Source: Priestia taiwanensis
GTDB lineage: Bacteria; Bacillota; Bacilli; Bacillales; Bacillaceae_G
Direction: 5' to 3'
DNA length: 64,000 nt
Assembly (NCBI RefSeq): GCF_014638355.1
Contig: NZ_BMFK01000001.1
Span: 1,255,160-1,319,159, forward strand
Shown here: piece by piece, positions 18,579-26,543 of the stretch
How the letters are laid out: the number at the start of each line of letters is the position of its first letter
Numbering within the stretch: the stretch's first letter is position 1
Translations under genes and position numbers: made by a program
Notes under the pieces: generated by a model
Databases searched by the model: none
Seen by the model: the letters and a program-made list of their open reading frames with translations, nothing else
Told to the model about the DNA's origin: nothing

Positions 18579-19925
18579 TTACTCTAAACTCTTTAATACT
18601 TCATTTAATTCATCACGTTCTTTTGTTAAACGTTCACGTGCTTCTTTCTTTTGTTCTTCTGTTAAATTATTCGTTTTAATTAAATCTTTTATTGTTTGTA
18701 GGTAATCTTCGGGTTGTGGGCAAGGCGTTTCTGATTGTGTGTCGCCGATTGCGGTAATAGCATAATAGATACCTTTCTGATCTGTCCCCTGACCTACGGT
18801 GTAGATTGTTCCATCTTTCCCAATTGTAATATTACTGTCCGCTGCTGTATTTATATGTCCGTCAATAGGATTTTCCCATTTTAGAGATCCATCTGAGTTT
18901 AATGCCAGAATCCCTTTTCGTTCTGGTGCGAAATAAACAATCCCATTTTTATCTATTACTGAAGTTCCAAACAAAGCTTTCTCCTTTTTTTTCCATTTAA
19001 TTGAACCATCAGGATTATGTGCGTATATGTAGTCATAACCACCTAAATAAATAGTTCCATCTTTAGAAGAAACAGTAGGGGCGCTTAGAATATTTTCTTC
19101 TGTTTTCCACTCATTTTTGACTTTACCATCTGGTCCGATAACATAAATAAAGCTCCCATGATTATAATAAATATCCCCATTCGGTCCTAAAGTGAATCCT
19201 TTTGCTCCGGCAACATTTTTTTCTAAATCTATTGTCCATTGCTGTTTTCCATTTTTATCGTGAGCGTAAAATGATACACTGCCTGCACGAGCTAGATATG
19301 TGTGGATTAATCCGTTTTGAGAAATAAATATTTCCCCTGTTCCACTAGCTACTTTTTCAGATTTCCATTTTAACGAACCGTCCTTGTGATATGCCTCAAT
19401 TGTTCCATTCACACGATTATGTATATAGATAGTACCGTCCTTATCTATACTAGGGCTTCTATATACATGTGTATCTATTTTCCACTGTAATGATCCGTCT
19501 GGATTATACGCTTGTAAATTCCAGTTAGTTGTTACATAAATAGTACCGTCTTCTCCGATAACCGGTGTGTTTATAAACTCGTGACCAGATTTTCCCCATT
19601 TAATTGAACCATCTTTATTTAAAGCGTAAAATTTCTTTTCTCCAAAATTTGTTACATATAGAGTACCGTCTTTACCGATAGCAGGACGGCTTTCAAATTT
19701 ACTATTGCGTGATTTAAACTGCCATTTTATTTCGTTCTTATCTGAACCAGCATACGGGAAATTATTAGACCAGTTGTTCCCATATGCAAACTCAGCCTCC
19801 GTATCATACTTCCCCTGCTCAAATTGATTTCCCTGATAATTACTATTAGCTTGAGCCGTTGTACTAGGCGTTGCTACACTGAAAATCATCGCCGAAGCCG
19901 TAAGTGCTAAAAGTGATTTCTTCAT
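18579..19925 (-). CDS. Secreted PQQ-like beta-propeller protein
   Basis: 448 residues. Signal peptide MKKSLLALTASAMIFSVA with probable cleavage after TAQA (about residue 26). Then seven or so repeats of about 40-50 residues, each with 'DGTIY' or 'DGxLY' followed by 'DGSLKW/DGSIKW', as in PQQ-binding-like beta-propeller repeats (PF13360/PF13570). A C-terminal segment of about 50 residues is highly charged and helical ('LTEEQKKEARERLTKERDEL'), separate from the propeller. The repeats alone do not show that a cofactor is bound; such proteins in Firmicutes are usually binding scaffolds. The ATG follows AGGAGAAAG. Confidence 0.8.
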   Translation of the reverse strand: MKKSLLALTASAMIFSVATPSTTAQANSNYQGNQFEQGKYDTEAEFAYGNNWSNNFPYAGSDKNEIKWQFKSRNSKFESRPAIGKDGTLYVTNFGEKKFYALNKDGSIKWGKSGHEFINTPVIGEDGTIYVTTNWNLQAYNPDGSLQWKIDTHVYRSPSIDKDGTIYIHNRVNGTIEAYHKDGSLKWKSEKVASGTGEIFISQNGLIHTYLARAGSVSFYAHDKNGKQQWTIDLEKNVAGAKGFTLGPNGDIYYNHGSFIYVIGPDGKVKNEWKTEENILSAPTVSSKDGTIYLGGYDYIYAHNPDGSIKWKKKEKALFGTSVIDKNGIVYFAPERKGILALNSDGSLKWENPIDGHINTAADSNITIGKDGTIYTVGQGTDQKGIYYAITAIGDTQSETPCPQPEDYLQTIKDLIKTNNLTEEQKKEARERLTKERDELNEVLKSLE

Positions 19926-20015
19926 TTTCTTTCTCCTAATATGTTTTTAAACTCCGTTATATATATCGTCTTTTTGGAAGAAATTTCAATAAAAAGCAAG
20001 TGAATAAATAAAAAA

Positions 20016-20041
20016 GACGGACCTTCCAAAGAAAGTCCGTC
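20016..20041 (-). terminator. Hairpin terminator upstream of the beta-propeller gene
   Basis: GACGGAC and GTCCGTC arms around a 12-base loop, followed on the minus strand by TTTTTTATTT. It would end transcripts coming from the Rhs remnant side. Confidence 0.75.
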
Positions 20042-20194
20042 CATTTATTACGCAATAGATAATGTTTTTTTCGTTATAATACTAATAGTCAACTAATTAT
20101 ATAGAGTATAGAGGTTATAATTCTTAGGCTATTATCGAAAGAATAGCCGTTTACATGCGACCCTAGTCGTCCTATTATATAATAATCCCTGTAT

Positions 20195-20404
20195 TTAGTG
20201 ACCTGTAGACTTATTATAGTTTACTGGGTCAGCATTGGTATAAACATACGAATTGATACCTTCGCTACCGAAAGAGCTTAAGCTATCAGGCGTAGAAAAT
20301 CGCATTAGCGTCAACTTATGAATACGATTTCCTAAAAGATAGTGTCCTGTCACTTGATTCAACTGCTCACCTGCAAGTGCTCTTTTTATCTTTGGGGTAT
20401 TCAT
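20195..20404 (-). pseudogene. Rhs/YD-repeat core-end remnant
   Basis: 69 residues. 'GHYLLGN', 'LTLMRFSTPDSLSSFG', 'GINSYVYTNADPVN' and the terminal 'TGH' follow the Rhs-associated core end (TIGR03696: GYhLLGNGYR-yNP-LMRFxSPDxLSPFG-GGxNxYxYxxgDPxNxxDPtGH). A few residues in the 'RAYNP' stretch have been lost. Only the core's last 55 residues remain and the frame ends at the position where the variable toxin domain would start. Upstream YD repeats are absent. It is a relic of a polymorphic-toxin or Tc-type gene. Confidence 0.65.
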
Positions 20405-20647
20405 ATTAGTAAGCTGCTTTTCAACTAATGTAGATAATTACGTATGTCCACCTACTGAGAGGCTCCCTACAGACCAAAAAGAGATAGTAGGTTAATCCTT
20501 TACATCTTCCTTGCATCTTTCACTAACTAGCTGCCATAACGCGGTGTTTTCTTTATTTTCCGGTCCAATCCTATTACAATTTTTATATTGAAGCTTTGAA
20601 TTCCTTTATTTTTTTGCATTAAACACTAATAAATTTCCCAAAGATAA
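20405..20647. other. Short degenerate region
   Basis: On the minus strand about 20580-20492 reads 'PENKENTALWQLVSERCKED' before a TAA, which looks like the end of a protein but has no start. A weak CCTACT/AGTAGG inverted repeat lies at 20450-20490. It may be debris of the Rhs locus. Confidence 0.3.
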
Positions 20648-21316
20648 CTAATTATTATGTCGTTTGTTAACTTCAATTGTAATGAACTCCGGCAAATAGC
20701 TGGGAGTACATCCTTTTGCTACTATTTCATCTTTGTAAAGACCCGTTTTCTCACCAAGTTTAATACAACGTGCACGATTCTTTTCATCATGAACGCCTAT
20801 CCAGCCTGCGGTGAAATTCATAGCCCATTGAACTTCCGGTTCTTCCTGTCTAATATTAGCTTCTAATGCAGATAGCAAGTATGCGGTGTTATCAGGCGGT
20901 GTTTGTCCAGTCCATCTCAATCGCGCTTGATAATACCAGAAAGTTCGCCTTTGAAGAGCAGAAGGACTATTTTCCCATGACTCCATCAATGCAATTTTCT
21001 GCTTGTCTTTGGTGAGCTGATTAGCCATTAACCAATCCATTAAGTTATTTCGCTCATCAAAAGTGTGAGTCTGCATATCCTTATCAAGCTTATTTAGCGC
21101 ATCTTGTGAAAGAAGTTTTTTGTCCATAATTAAGATTGCTAATAGTCTGGGCAAAAACTCTTCGGTTGACCAAAGTTCCATAGCTAGTTCGTGATCTTTT
21201 TTAATGTCCTTCGCGATTTTTCGTAAGTCGCCTAGCTTAGTTTTACTATTGATCTGAAGTAGAATGTTTTCTGCTTTTGAAAAGCGTTCTATTTCTGTAC
21301 CTTTCTTTTCATTCAT
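20648..21316 (-). CDS. AlkD-like DNA alkylation repair protein (HEAT-like)
   Basis: 222 residues, alpha-helical throughout, with 'LRKIAKDIKKDHELAMELWST', 'DERNNLMDWLMANQL' and 'RRTFWYYQARLRWTG', and a late 'EVQWAMNFTAGWIG'. This pattern matches the DNA alkylation repair family (PF08713), HEAT-repeat glycosylases that excise N3/N7-alkylated purines. The Trp-rich surface patches fit DNA binding, though catalytic Asp assignment needs an alignment. The start follows AAAGGAG. It sits in the accessory island beside the Rhs remnant. Confidence 0.65.
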   Translation of the reverse strand: MNEKKGTEIERFSKAENILLQINSKTKLGDLRKIAKDIKKDHELAMELWSTEEFLPRLLAILIMDKKLLSQDALNKLDKDMQTHTFDERNNLMDWLMANQLTKDKQKIALMESWENSPSALQRRTFWYYQARLRWTGQTPPDNTAYLLSALEANIRQEEPEVQWAMNFTAGWIGVHDEKNRARCIKLGEKTGLYKDEIVAKGCTPSYLPEFITIEVNKRHNN

Positions 21317-21481
21317 TATTATACAACTCCTTTATTAAAGTACTGTTTCATAATATGGCCTTGACGGGATATATCAAGAACTTAATTTTGTTATAAGCCT
21401 TATTGCAATGGTATGCCTCCAAAGTTAATATTGTATTATATATCGTATTAAAACTTTCTCCACCTATAATATAGAAGAGCA

Positions 21482-21534
21482 ACCATCTTTAATATAATAA
21501 TAACACACGCGTGTTTTATTATATTAAAGATGGT
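21482..21534. repeat. Long near-perfect palindrome
   Basis: About 23-bp arms (outer bases ACCATCTTTAATATAATAA and its complement) around ACGCG, with a single one-base bulge. It lies 85 bp from the left end of the IS231-type element and outside it. It lacks a T run, so it is an inverted repeat of unknown role (recombination target, small mobile hairpin, or old terminator). Confidence 0.75.
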
Positions 21535-21618
21535 ACCTAGGGGTTTGTGATACGTTAAGGTTGTTTTCATCGACCGCAATGTAAAAAAGGGCATTATATT
21601 ATACTTGGGGTCCTGCCG

Positions 21619-23262
21619 CATCGCCATCAAGCTAAGAGTGCCAAGAGTGTATATGTGAGTGTGTTTCTTTGAAATTTCTATGACTCTATTAAAGGTGTGC
21701 ATAACAAATAAACCTATTAATTAGGTGCAAAAAAACATTATGCAACCTTGTGATTTTTTGACCTCGTATAATCGTACACAACACCTAAGATATCAAAGAC
21801 GGTTTTCTTTTCGTACCGGTGAGATTTCCTTCCATTTTTCTCTAAAAGGTAAAACAAACGCAGCAAAACTTTTAATAATTCATCGGTTCCCTTCTGTATT
21901 CCTTCATAAAATAGTAGATAATAATTTTTTATCATATAGATGGATTTGTATTCACTTAACTCTTTCTTTCTCTTGTTCAAGAGTAACTGACGCATTTTGA
22001 ACATCGTTGATGAACAGAGTAAAATGCTAATGAGCTGCCCGTATAAATGGCATTCTAAGCGTTCTTTTTTGACTTCTTTGCACTTATCAATTTGAAAGAA
22101 AGATTTCCATGTTTTGAACAAAATTTCTATTTGCCAGCGTAATGAATACAGGTCATGGATATGTTCTGTTGGAACATTATCTACAGAAAGATTTGTAATA
22201 TACACGTTGATCCCACTTAATCGTTTACTTCGTTCTTTGTAGATAATACCTTTCTTCTTTTCTTTTTTAGCTTGTTCTTTTAGTCTTTTCTCTGTTTGTT
22301 CTTTTGTTAATCGATGAATAATAACACGAGATGGTAATTTTTGATACTGTCCAATGTATGCTTCTGAAATTTCCATTGTTTGACCAGGAGACAGTTGATT
22401 CATAAGTTCTTCCATATCTAACTGAATATAGAGTGTTCCTTTCTTCACAGTCCCATTTTGAAAATACTCTGGCTTCTCATTCTTACGATAGATTCGGGAA
22501 TTTAATTTCAAACGTGAGATATAGTAAGCCCCTTTATCATGGATACCCTGTAAGTCATGTAAATCGAAATAGCCTAAATCTCTTATATATAAGTCTTTTG
22601 ATCGAATGGTTTGTAGGGTTGTTGAACCGAAGGTTTTATCATTTTCTCTTCCTTCTCCTACATAAACGTGCAGGAACTTCCCACTCAATAGATCATACTC
22701 TAATTGAATTTTGACTCCTGCCGTATGACTACTTCCACCTGAACCTTGGTAATGTGAAGAAAACGTATCTGGAAGTTGAAATGTTGTAGAATCTAGAATT
22801 CGAATGTGCTTAAAGGTCGTGGAATATTGATGAATTATTTCTTTTGTGGAATAAATTCTTTGAGTTAGAAGATTGGCTAGAACTTGTTCAAGAAACTGTA
22901 CTGCGGAAGTATTAAATCGTTGATTTAGCCCTTCGGGGCTAATAAGAACACCTGTAGCTACTTCAAGATAGCTACATAATTTTGTGAGCGATGTACTTGC
23001 AACCTGCTGGCTCAGCCATACACATAAAGCAACTAACTCCTTTGCTTGATATTTACTCTTTCGCTGAACAAATCCTTTATCTTTAGCTAGATGTTCTAGA
23101 ACGTCAGGAGACATATGCCGTTGTAATTCTTCAGCAATCGGTCGAAGTTCGTCAAGAATCGAAAGATTCATAAAAAAACGCCATCCTTTCTTATAATTCT
23201 ATAGAAAGGATAACGTTTTATTTACTTGATGAATAGTGAAAAATCTTAGCTTGATGGGGATG
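21619..23262 (-). mobile_element. IS231-type insertion sequence (IS4 family)
   Basis: 1,644 bp, the usual IS231 length. The terminal inverted repeats CATCGCCATCAAGCTAAGA (21619-21637) and the complement of TCTTAGCTTGATGGGGATG (23244-23262) match at 18 of 19 positions. One full-length transposase is inside. The flanking 11-mers GGGTCCTGCCG (21608-21618) and GGGTCACATCA (23263-23273) share only the GGGTC start, so there is no intact target duplication. The rightmost base coincides with the first G of the next element's inverted repeat. Confidence 0.9.
21738..23171 (-). CDS. IS231-type transposase, IS4 family
   Basis: 477 residues, full length for IS231. The DDE catalytic set is visible: 'RILDSTTFQLPD' (first Asp, about residue 125), 'LYIRDLGYFDL' (second Asp, about 196) and the IS4 Y-(2)-R-(3)-E-(6)-K signature in 'YSLRWQIEILFKTWK' (about 345). 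No frameshift or internal stop is present, so it is probably active. The start follows AAAGGATGG. Confidence 0.95.
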   Translation of the reverse strand: MNLSILDELRPIAEELQRHMSPDVLEHLAKDKGFVQRKSKYQAKELVALCVWLSQQVASTSLTKLCSYLEVATGVLISPEGLNQRFNTSAVQFLEQVLANLLTQRIYSTKEIIHQYSTTFKHIRILDSTTFQLPDTFSSHYQGSGGSSHTAGVKIQLEYDLLSGKFLHVYVGEGRENDKTFGSTTLQTIRSKDLYIRDLGYFDLHDLQGIHDKGAYYISRLKLNSRIYRKNEKPEYFQNGTVKKGTLYIQLDMEELMNQLSPGQTMEISEAYIGQYQKLPSRVIIHRLTKEQTEKRLKEQAKKEKKKGIIYKERSKRLSGINVYITNLSVDNVPTEHIHDLYSLRWQIEILFKTWKSFFQIDKCKEVKKERLECHLYGQLISILLCSSTMFKMRQLLLNKRKKELSEYKSIYMIKNYYLLFYEGIQKGTDELLKVLLRLFYLLEKNGRKSHRYEKKTVFDILGVVYDYTRSKNHKVA

Positions 23263-24374
23263 GGGTCACATCACCAAAAGTAAAGAATTGTACGTTTAGG
23301 GTACCCACCGACCAAACACAAATTTCGTAAACTAAGAAAAGTTACATAAAGAAAAAGTCGATTTCCTTGTACAAGGCCTGGTCACAGGGTTGCTGCTCTA
23401 ATTTGTTAGATTAGTTACATAAAATGTAACTCGCTTACTAATTTCCCCTAGAAATCTTAGTGTGCTTTTAGGCAGAAGAAGAGCCTTATTTGATTGTTAT
23501 AGTTGATCCATCTTTAGAGTACAACATCAATATCACCCCAGCTATACATACTACCCAAGATAGAACTGAATTTGTACTAGCTGATATTTTATTTTGAATC
23601 TTGATTAATTTTGAATTTATACGACTTCCACATATTTTATATCCTAATAAGATCAATAAACCTGGTAATATCATAATAAAATTATATGCAGCTATAATTA
23701 AAAGTTTATTATAAAACGGTAGATTAATTGTTGATAATATGCCAATAGCAACAAAATACGGTAAAGCTGTACCTGCTTCAATTAAAAAAGTAACAATGCC
23801 AATAACTATTATTGAAAATATACCTTGAGTTTTAGGTTTTAGAATATTATTTTTTTTATTTGTAGGGATAAAGAAGCTAACTACAAATAAAATTAGTCCC
23901 ATATTAAAAAGAACTGATTTATTTTGAAAAGCGCTTGAGAACGCTTCAATAATATAATCTAAACCTAAAATTCCTATAATACCTAGTGAAAAATACAATA
24001 TCATAACTGTAATTAGATATGTTGATAATCTTGTGATTAAATTTTTATTATCCGATAAAATAAGATAGAGTGTAACACCAATTATTGTGGGGCTTAATGT
24101 ATCTAATAGAGCTAAACCACCTAAATAAATTAATATATCCGTTCCCAAAAGAAATATTCCTCCTTAATATAATTTTGTTCCAACTCCAATATATGTTAAC
24201 CCATTCTTAGGGGTAATTGTAATAACTAAACATAGTTTTTATTATGGGTTTTTGAACACTTTCTTCCTTAAAAATAACATATATAACTTTCTATAATTGT
24301 ATTTATAAAAAATATTGGTTTTCTGAACAAATGTGTCTAAACGTACAATTTTTTACTTTTGGTGATGTGACCCC
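23262..24374. mobile_element. 1.1-kb element with 38-bp Tn3-like inverted repeats
   Basis: 23262-23299 and 24337-24374 are inverted copies matching at 37 of 38 positions (outer end GGGGTCACATCACCAAAAGT, inner end ACGTTTAG). A length of 38 bp and a GGGG terminus are the norm for Tn3-family transposons such as Tn4430. No transposase or resolvase is inside; the only complete gene is the GAP-family protein (23486-24148). The outside 5-mers (GGGAT and GTGTA) do not match, so no target duplication remains, possibly because IS231 is joined to the left end. Confidence 0.8.
23486..24148 (-). CDS. GAP-family (Sap/LysE-superfamily-like) membrane protein
   Basis: 220 residues with about six membrane helices. 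The first helix carries 'GLALLDTLSPTIIGVTLYLI' (D-x-x-(S/N)-P-x-x-I-G), the signature of the GAP / sulfolipid-addressing family (PF11139), related in fold to LysE-type transporters. It has very low GC content, lower than flanking core genes. It is the sole cargo of the element with 38-bp inverted repeats. The ATG follows AAGGAGGAA. Transport substrate unknown. Confidence 0.7.
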   Translation of the reverse strand: MGTDILIYLGGLALLDTLSPTIIGVTLYLILSDNKNLITRLSTYLITVMILYFSLGIIGILGLDYIIEAFSSAFQNKSVLFNMGLILFVVSFFIPTNKKNNILKPKTQGIFSIIVIGIVTFLIEAGTALPYFVAIGILSTINLPFYNKLLIIAAYNFIMILPGLLILLGYKICGSRINSKLIKIQNKISASTNSVLSWVVCIAGVILMLYSKDGSTITIK

Positions 24375-24673
24375 GTGTACATATTTCTTACTACTTTTGC
24401 CGAAACTATGAAACTTGTACACTGTACCGTAGAAAATCATCCATTCTTTATCATTAAGTGTACATATCTAATTCATTATTTTCTATAAGTAATATTCAAT
24501 GTATATAAAACGAGTGTAGTAGGAATCGGAATAACGATTATGTAATGTTAGGATTCACAACAAAAAGCCATATCAACAAAATAATACATAATATTCCAAA
24601 TAAATATTTACAAATTATTACATTAATTGTAATATAATCAATATGTTCATAATTTAATAAAGGGGGGGTTATA
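24375..24673. other. Intergenic region upstream of the 94-residue exported protein
   Basis: AT-rich; contains a likely promoter close to 24600-24655 and the strong AAAGGGGGGG ribosome binding site. No other gene seen. Confidence 0.4.
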
Positions 24674-24958
24674 ATGTTAAGGAAAATTTTAACAGGTGGT
24701 ATCCTGGCAAGTATTTTATTTATAGGTATTCCTACTAATGTAAGCGCTGAAGTGACGGCTAAAAAGTGGGTTGAAAGACATGAGAGGCCATTTTACAACG
24801 CTGATCCGAATCATCTGCCATCTTTATCTGATTACAATGATGGCGATGGATATATTGGCACTTTGAATAAGGTTGATCAAGCATGTTCTCAAAGTCAATT
24901 AACAGGAGACTGGTTTTGTTATGGTTATTATTCAGGTTGGATATACGCGGTGCAATAA
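24674..24958 (+). CDS. 94-residue exported protein with two Cys
   Basis: Signal peptide MLRKILTGGILASILFIGIP with cleavage near NVSA (residue 25). The mature part of about 69 residues is aromatic and Asp/Tyr rich with two Cys in the last third (QACSQ and WFCYGYY), which could form one disulfide. A hairpin terminator follows. Unknown family; a secreted small effector or bacteriocin-like protein is possible but unproven, and no immunity or export gene is adjacent. Confidence 0.65.
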   Translation: MLRKILTGGILASILFIGIPTNVSAEVTAKKWVERHERPFYNADPNHLPSLSDYNDGDGYIGTLNKVDQACSQSQLTGDWFCYGYYSGWIYAVQ

Positions 24959-24962
24959 TTCA

Positions 24963-24990
24963 TTAGGACGCTATTTTAGTGTCCTTTTTT
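24963..24990 (+). terminator. Terminator of the 94-residue exported protein gene
   Basis: AGGACGCT/AGTGTCCT stem followed by TTTTTTAT, starting five bases after the stop codon. Confidence 0.8.
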
Positions 24991-25002
24991 ATATGCAAAA
25001 AC

Positions 25003-25025
25003 GAGAGCAATCGATTATCGCTCTC
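25003..25025 (-). terminator. Terminator overlapping the stop of the 88-residue gene
   Basis: Minus-strand GAGAGC and GCTCTC arms followed by GTTTTTG; the left arm overlaps the last codons of the 25015-25281 gene. Confidence 0.65.
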
Positions 25026-25281
25026 TCTTACTTAGATACTTTTCTCTGTACTCTTCCTTGTTCATGCATCTCAATTTATCTACTAGTTGCGGGTCTACCT
25101 TTTCATTTTCGATGTTATCAACTACCACTTCATGTACTTCTTGTGGATCATAACCCATTTCTTCAAGTACATGTACAATTCCATCATACTTACCAAGAAC
25201 ATAGTCATTGTCCGTTTTATTTAATTCTTTCTTCAACTCCATTAATATTGCAATCATCATCATTTCAGGTTGCTTAATCAT
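25015..25281 (-). CDS. Hypothetical plasmid-type protein
   Basis: 88 residues, soluble and charged (ends EEYREKYLSKRER), starting MIKQPEMMMIAILMELKKEL. The start at 25281 is preceded by AAGGATGGTGG; a GTG four codons earlier is possible. It lies downstream of, and codirectional with, the ParM/ParR remnant, so it may come from the same plasmid. No family recognised. Confidence 0.55.
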   Translation of the reverse strand: MIKQPEMMMIAILMELKKELNKTDNDYVLGKYDGIVHVLEEMGYDPQEVHEVVVDNIENEKVDPQLVDKLRCMNKEEYREKYLSKRER

Positions 25282-25354
25282 TACATCCACCATCCTTTTT
25301 ATGTATCGACTAACATTTCAATGTAATGATGTAGAAGTCCTGCAATGGACAAAT

Positions 25355-25390
25355 AAAAAAGCGTAACGATTCTATTCGCTACGCTTTTTT
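25355..25390. terminator. Bidirectional terminator after the ParR-like gene
   Basis: AAAAAAGCGTA pairs with TACGCTTTTTT. On the minus strand it follows the stop at 25396. Confidence 0.8.
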
Positions 25391-25395
25391 ATTTA

Positions 25396-25752
25396 CTATA
25401 ATCCGAAATCCATACCGTCACCGATAAGATCAGCAACATCTTCCGAAACTTCTTCAGGCACTTCACTTTCTTCTGCGTTGTCCAAGACATCAGATTCAAT
25501 GGATGCGGAAGTTTCTTCCGTTCCAGATAACGAAGAGGCACCAAGTCCACTTGCATAATACATTAAGAATTGCATTGGAGCTTGCGTCCCGCATTTCTCT
25601 GCTAGGAGCTGGTATACTTTTAAACACTCTTTTACTTTATCCGTTGTATAACCACGAGTTCCTGCGCCTTCTTTTTCGAAGTTTGCAATCAAGTTCGCGA
25701 CTTCTATATCTTTGCTAGAATCATAGTACAATTGGATTTTGTTCTTACTCAT
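25396..25752 (-). CDS. ParR-like plasmid partition adaptor
   Basis: 118 residues: a basic N-terminal half (KIQLYYDSSKD..., about residues 1-70) and an acidic, Ser/Glu-rich C-terminal tail ending 'DLIGDGMDFGL'. The ATG overlaps the stop codon of the broken ParM gene (ATGA), so the two were translationally coupled. Small protein directly downstream of an actin-like ParM is the typical ParR position: it binds the centromere and caps the filament. Assignment rests on context more than on sequence. The gene is intact but its partner is not. Confidence 0.55.
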   Translation of the reverse strand: MSKNKIQLYYDSSKDIEVANLIANFEKEGAGTRGYTTDKVKECLKVYQLLAEKCGTQAPMQFLMYYASGLGASSLSGTEETSASIESDVLDNAEESEVPEEVSEDVADLIGDGMDFGL

Positions 25753-26255
25753 CTTGCTATTGCCTTTCCAAACTCATTATATCCACGTACATTAGCCGTT
25801 TGGCCATCTTCTAATACTTCAAAGTTCTTGTCTTCACGCGCTTCGAAGAAGTCTTTGTAAGTGTACTACTCCGCCCGTAAAAATCACTTTATCGTAAGCA
25901 CGTAAGTCGAACTTGTTGTCTTGTAAGAAAGTGAAGATGCTATTGAAATGCTTCTTCAAGATCGCTTGCACTTCCTTCTTTTTTATAATAGAGATGTTAG
26001 CTCCACCTAATGTTAATTCATTTTGCAATAAATTCGGTACATTAGAGATTGTAAGTGTCTTAAGAGAACCGTATTCTTCTGATAACATGTTGTAAATTTC
26101 TATGTATGCTTCTTTCACACCTTCATTGTTACCAGCACGCTTCACACTAGTCTTCCCTTTAAGTTCCGTTACGTCTAGTGTTCCGTGACCGCAGTCCACT
26201 ACTAACGTAAGGTCCTTATTAGGTGTTACTTTCTTTGTAGATACGGCATATAGGG
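25749..26255 (-). pseudogene. Truncated, frameshifted ParM-like actin (plasmid segregation)
   Basis: The remnant starts abruptly after a TGA at 26256-26258 and reads 'AVSTKKVTPNKDLTLVVDCG' then 'HGTLDVTEL', the phosphate-2 loop of actin-like ATPases, and later 'VIFTGGVVH' (adenosine motif). After GGVVH a one-base shift is needed to continue 'YKDFFEAREDKNFEVLEDGQ' through 'YNEFGKAIAR', stop, overlapping the ParR start. The N-terminal half (phosphate-1 loop and polymer interface) is missing. It derives from a ParMRC partition system and cannot be functional. Confidence 0.7.
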
Positions 26256-26543
26256 GTCACCATATAGGTAATCTTTATATTGAGTATCGATTTAGACATT
26301 GAATAATGAAAGGTGTTTTCCAAATACAAGGTATTCCAAAAGCAATGAGATTTTATAGTGTGAAACTACGTTAGTTTGCTGTTCTGTAAACGGGCAACAT
26401 ACTTGTAATAATTGAAACGATTTATATAAGCAAAGGCAACCAAGTTTGTGAATAAATGTACCTAAAATCGCAGAAGAACAGAGCTGTCATCTATACGGCT
26501 TTTTCTTATGCAGCTAACGAGTTAGTTTAAGTAGGTTGGGGTT
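26256..26543. other. Junction region between plasmid remnant and M29 gene
   Basis: GGGGTCACC at 26253-26261 marks the ParM breakpoint. Beyond it two GTTAGTTT motifs (near 26370 and 26521) occur in otherwise unrecognised sequence. No gene seen. Confidence 0.4.

Noticed and set aside
21448..21702. 84-residue minus-strand frame next to IS231
   Set aside because: It runs through the 53-bp palindrome and the IS end and has no ribosome binding site.
23262..24374. Calling the 38-bp-ended element an intact Tn3 transposon
   Set aside because: No transposase, resolvase or res site is visible and no 5-bp target duplication remains.
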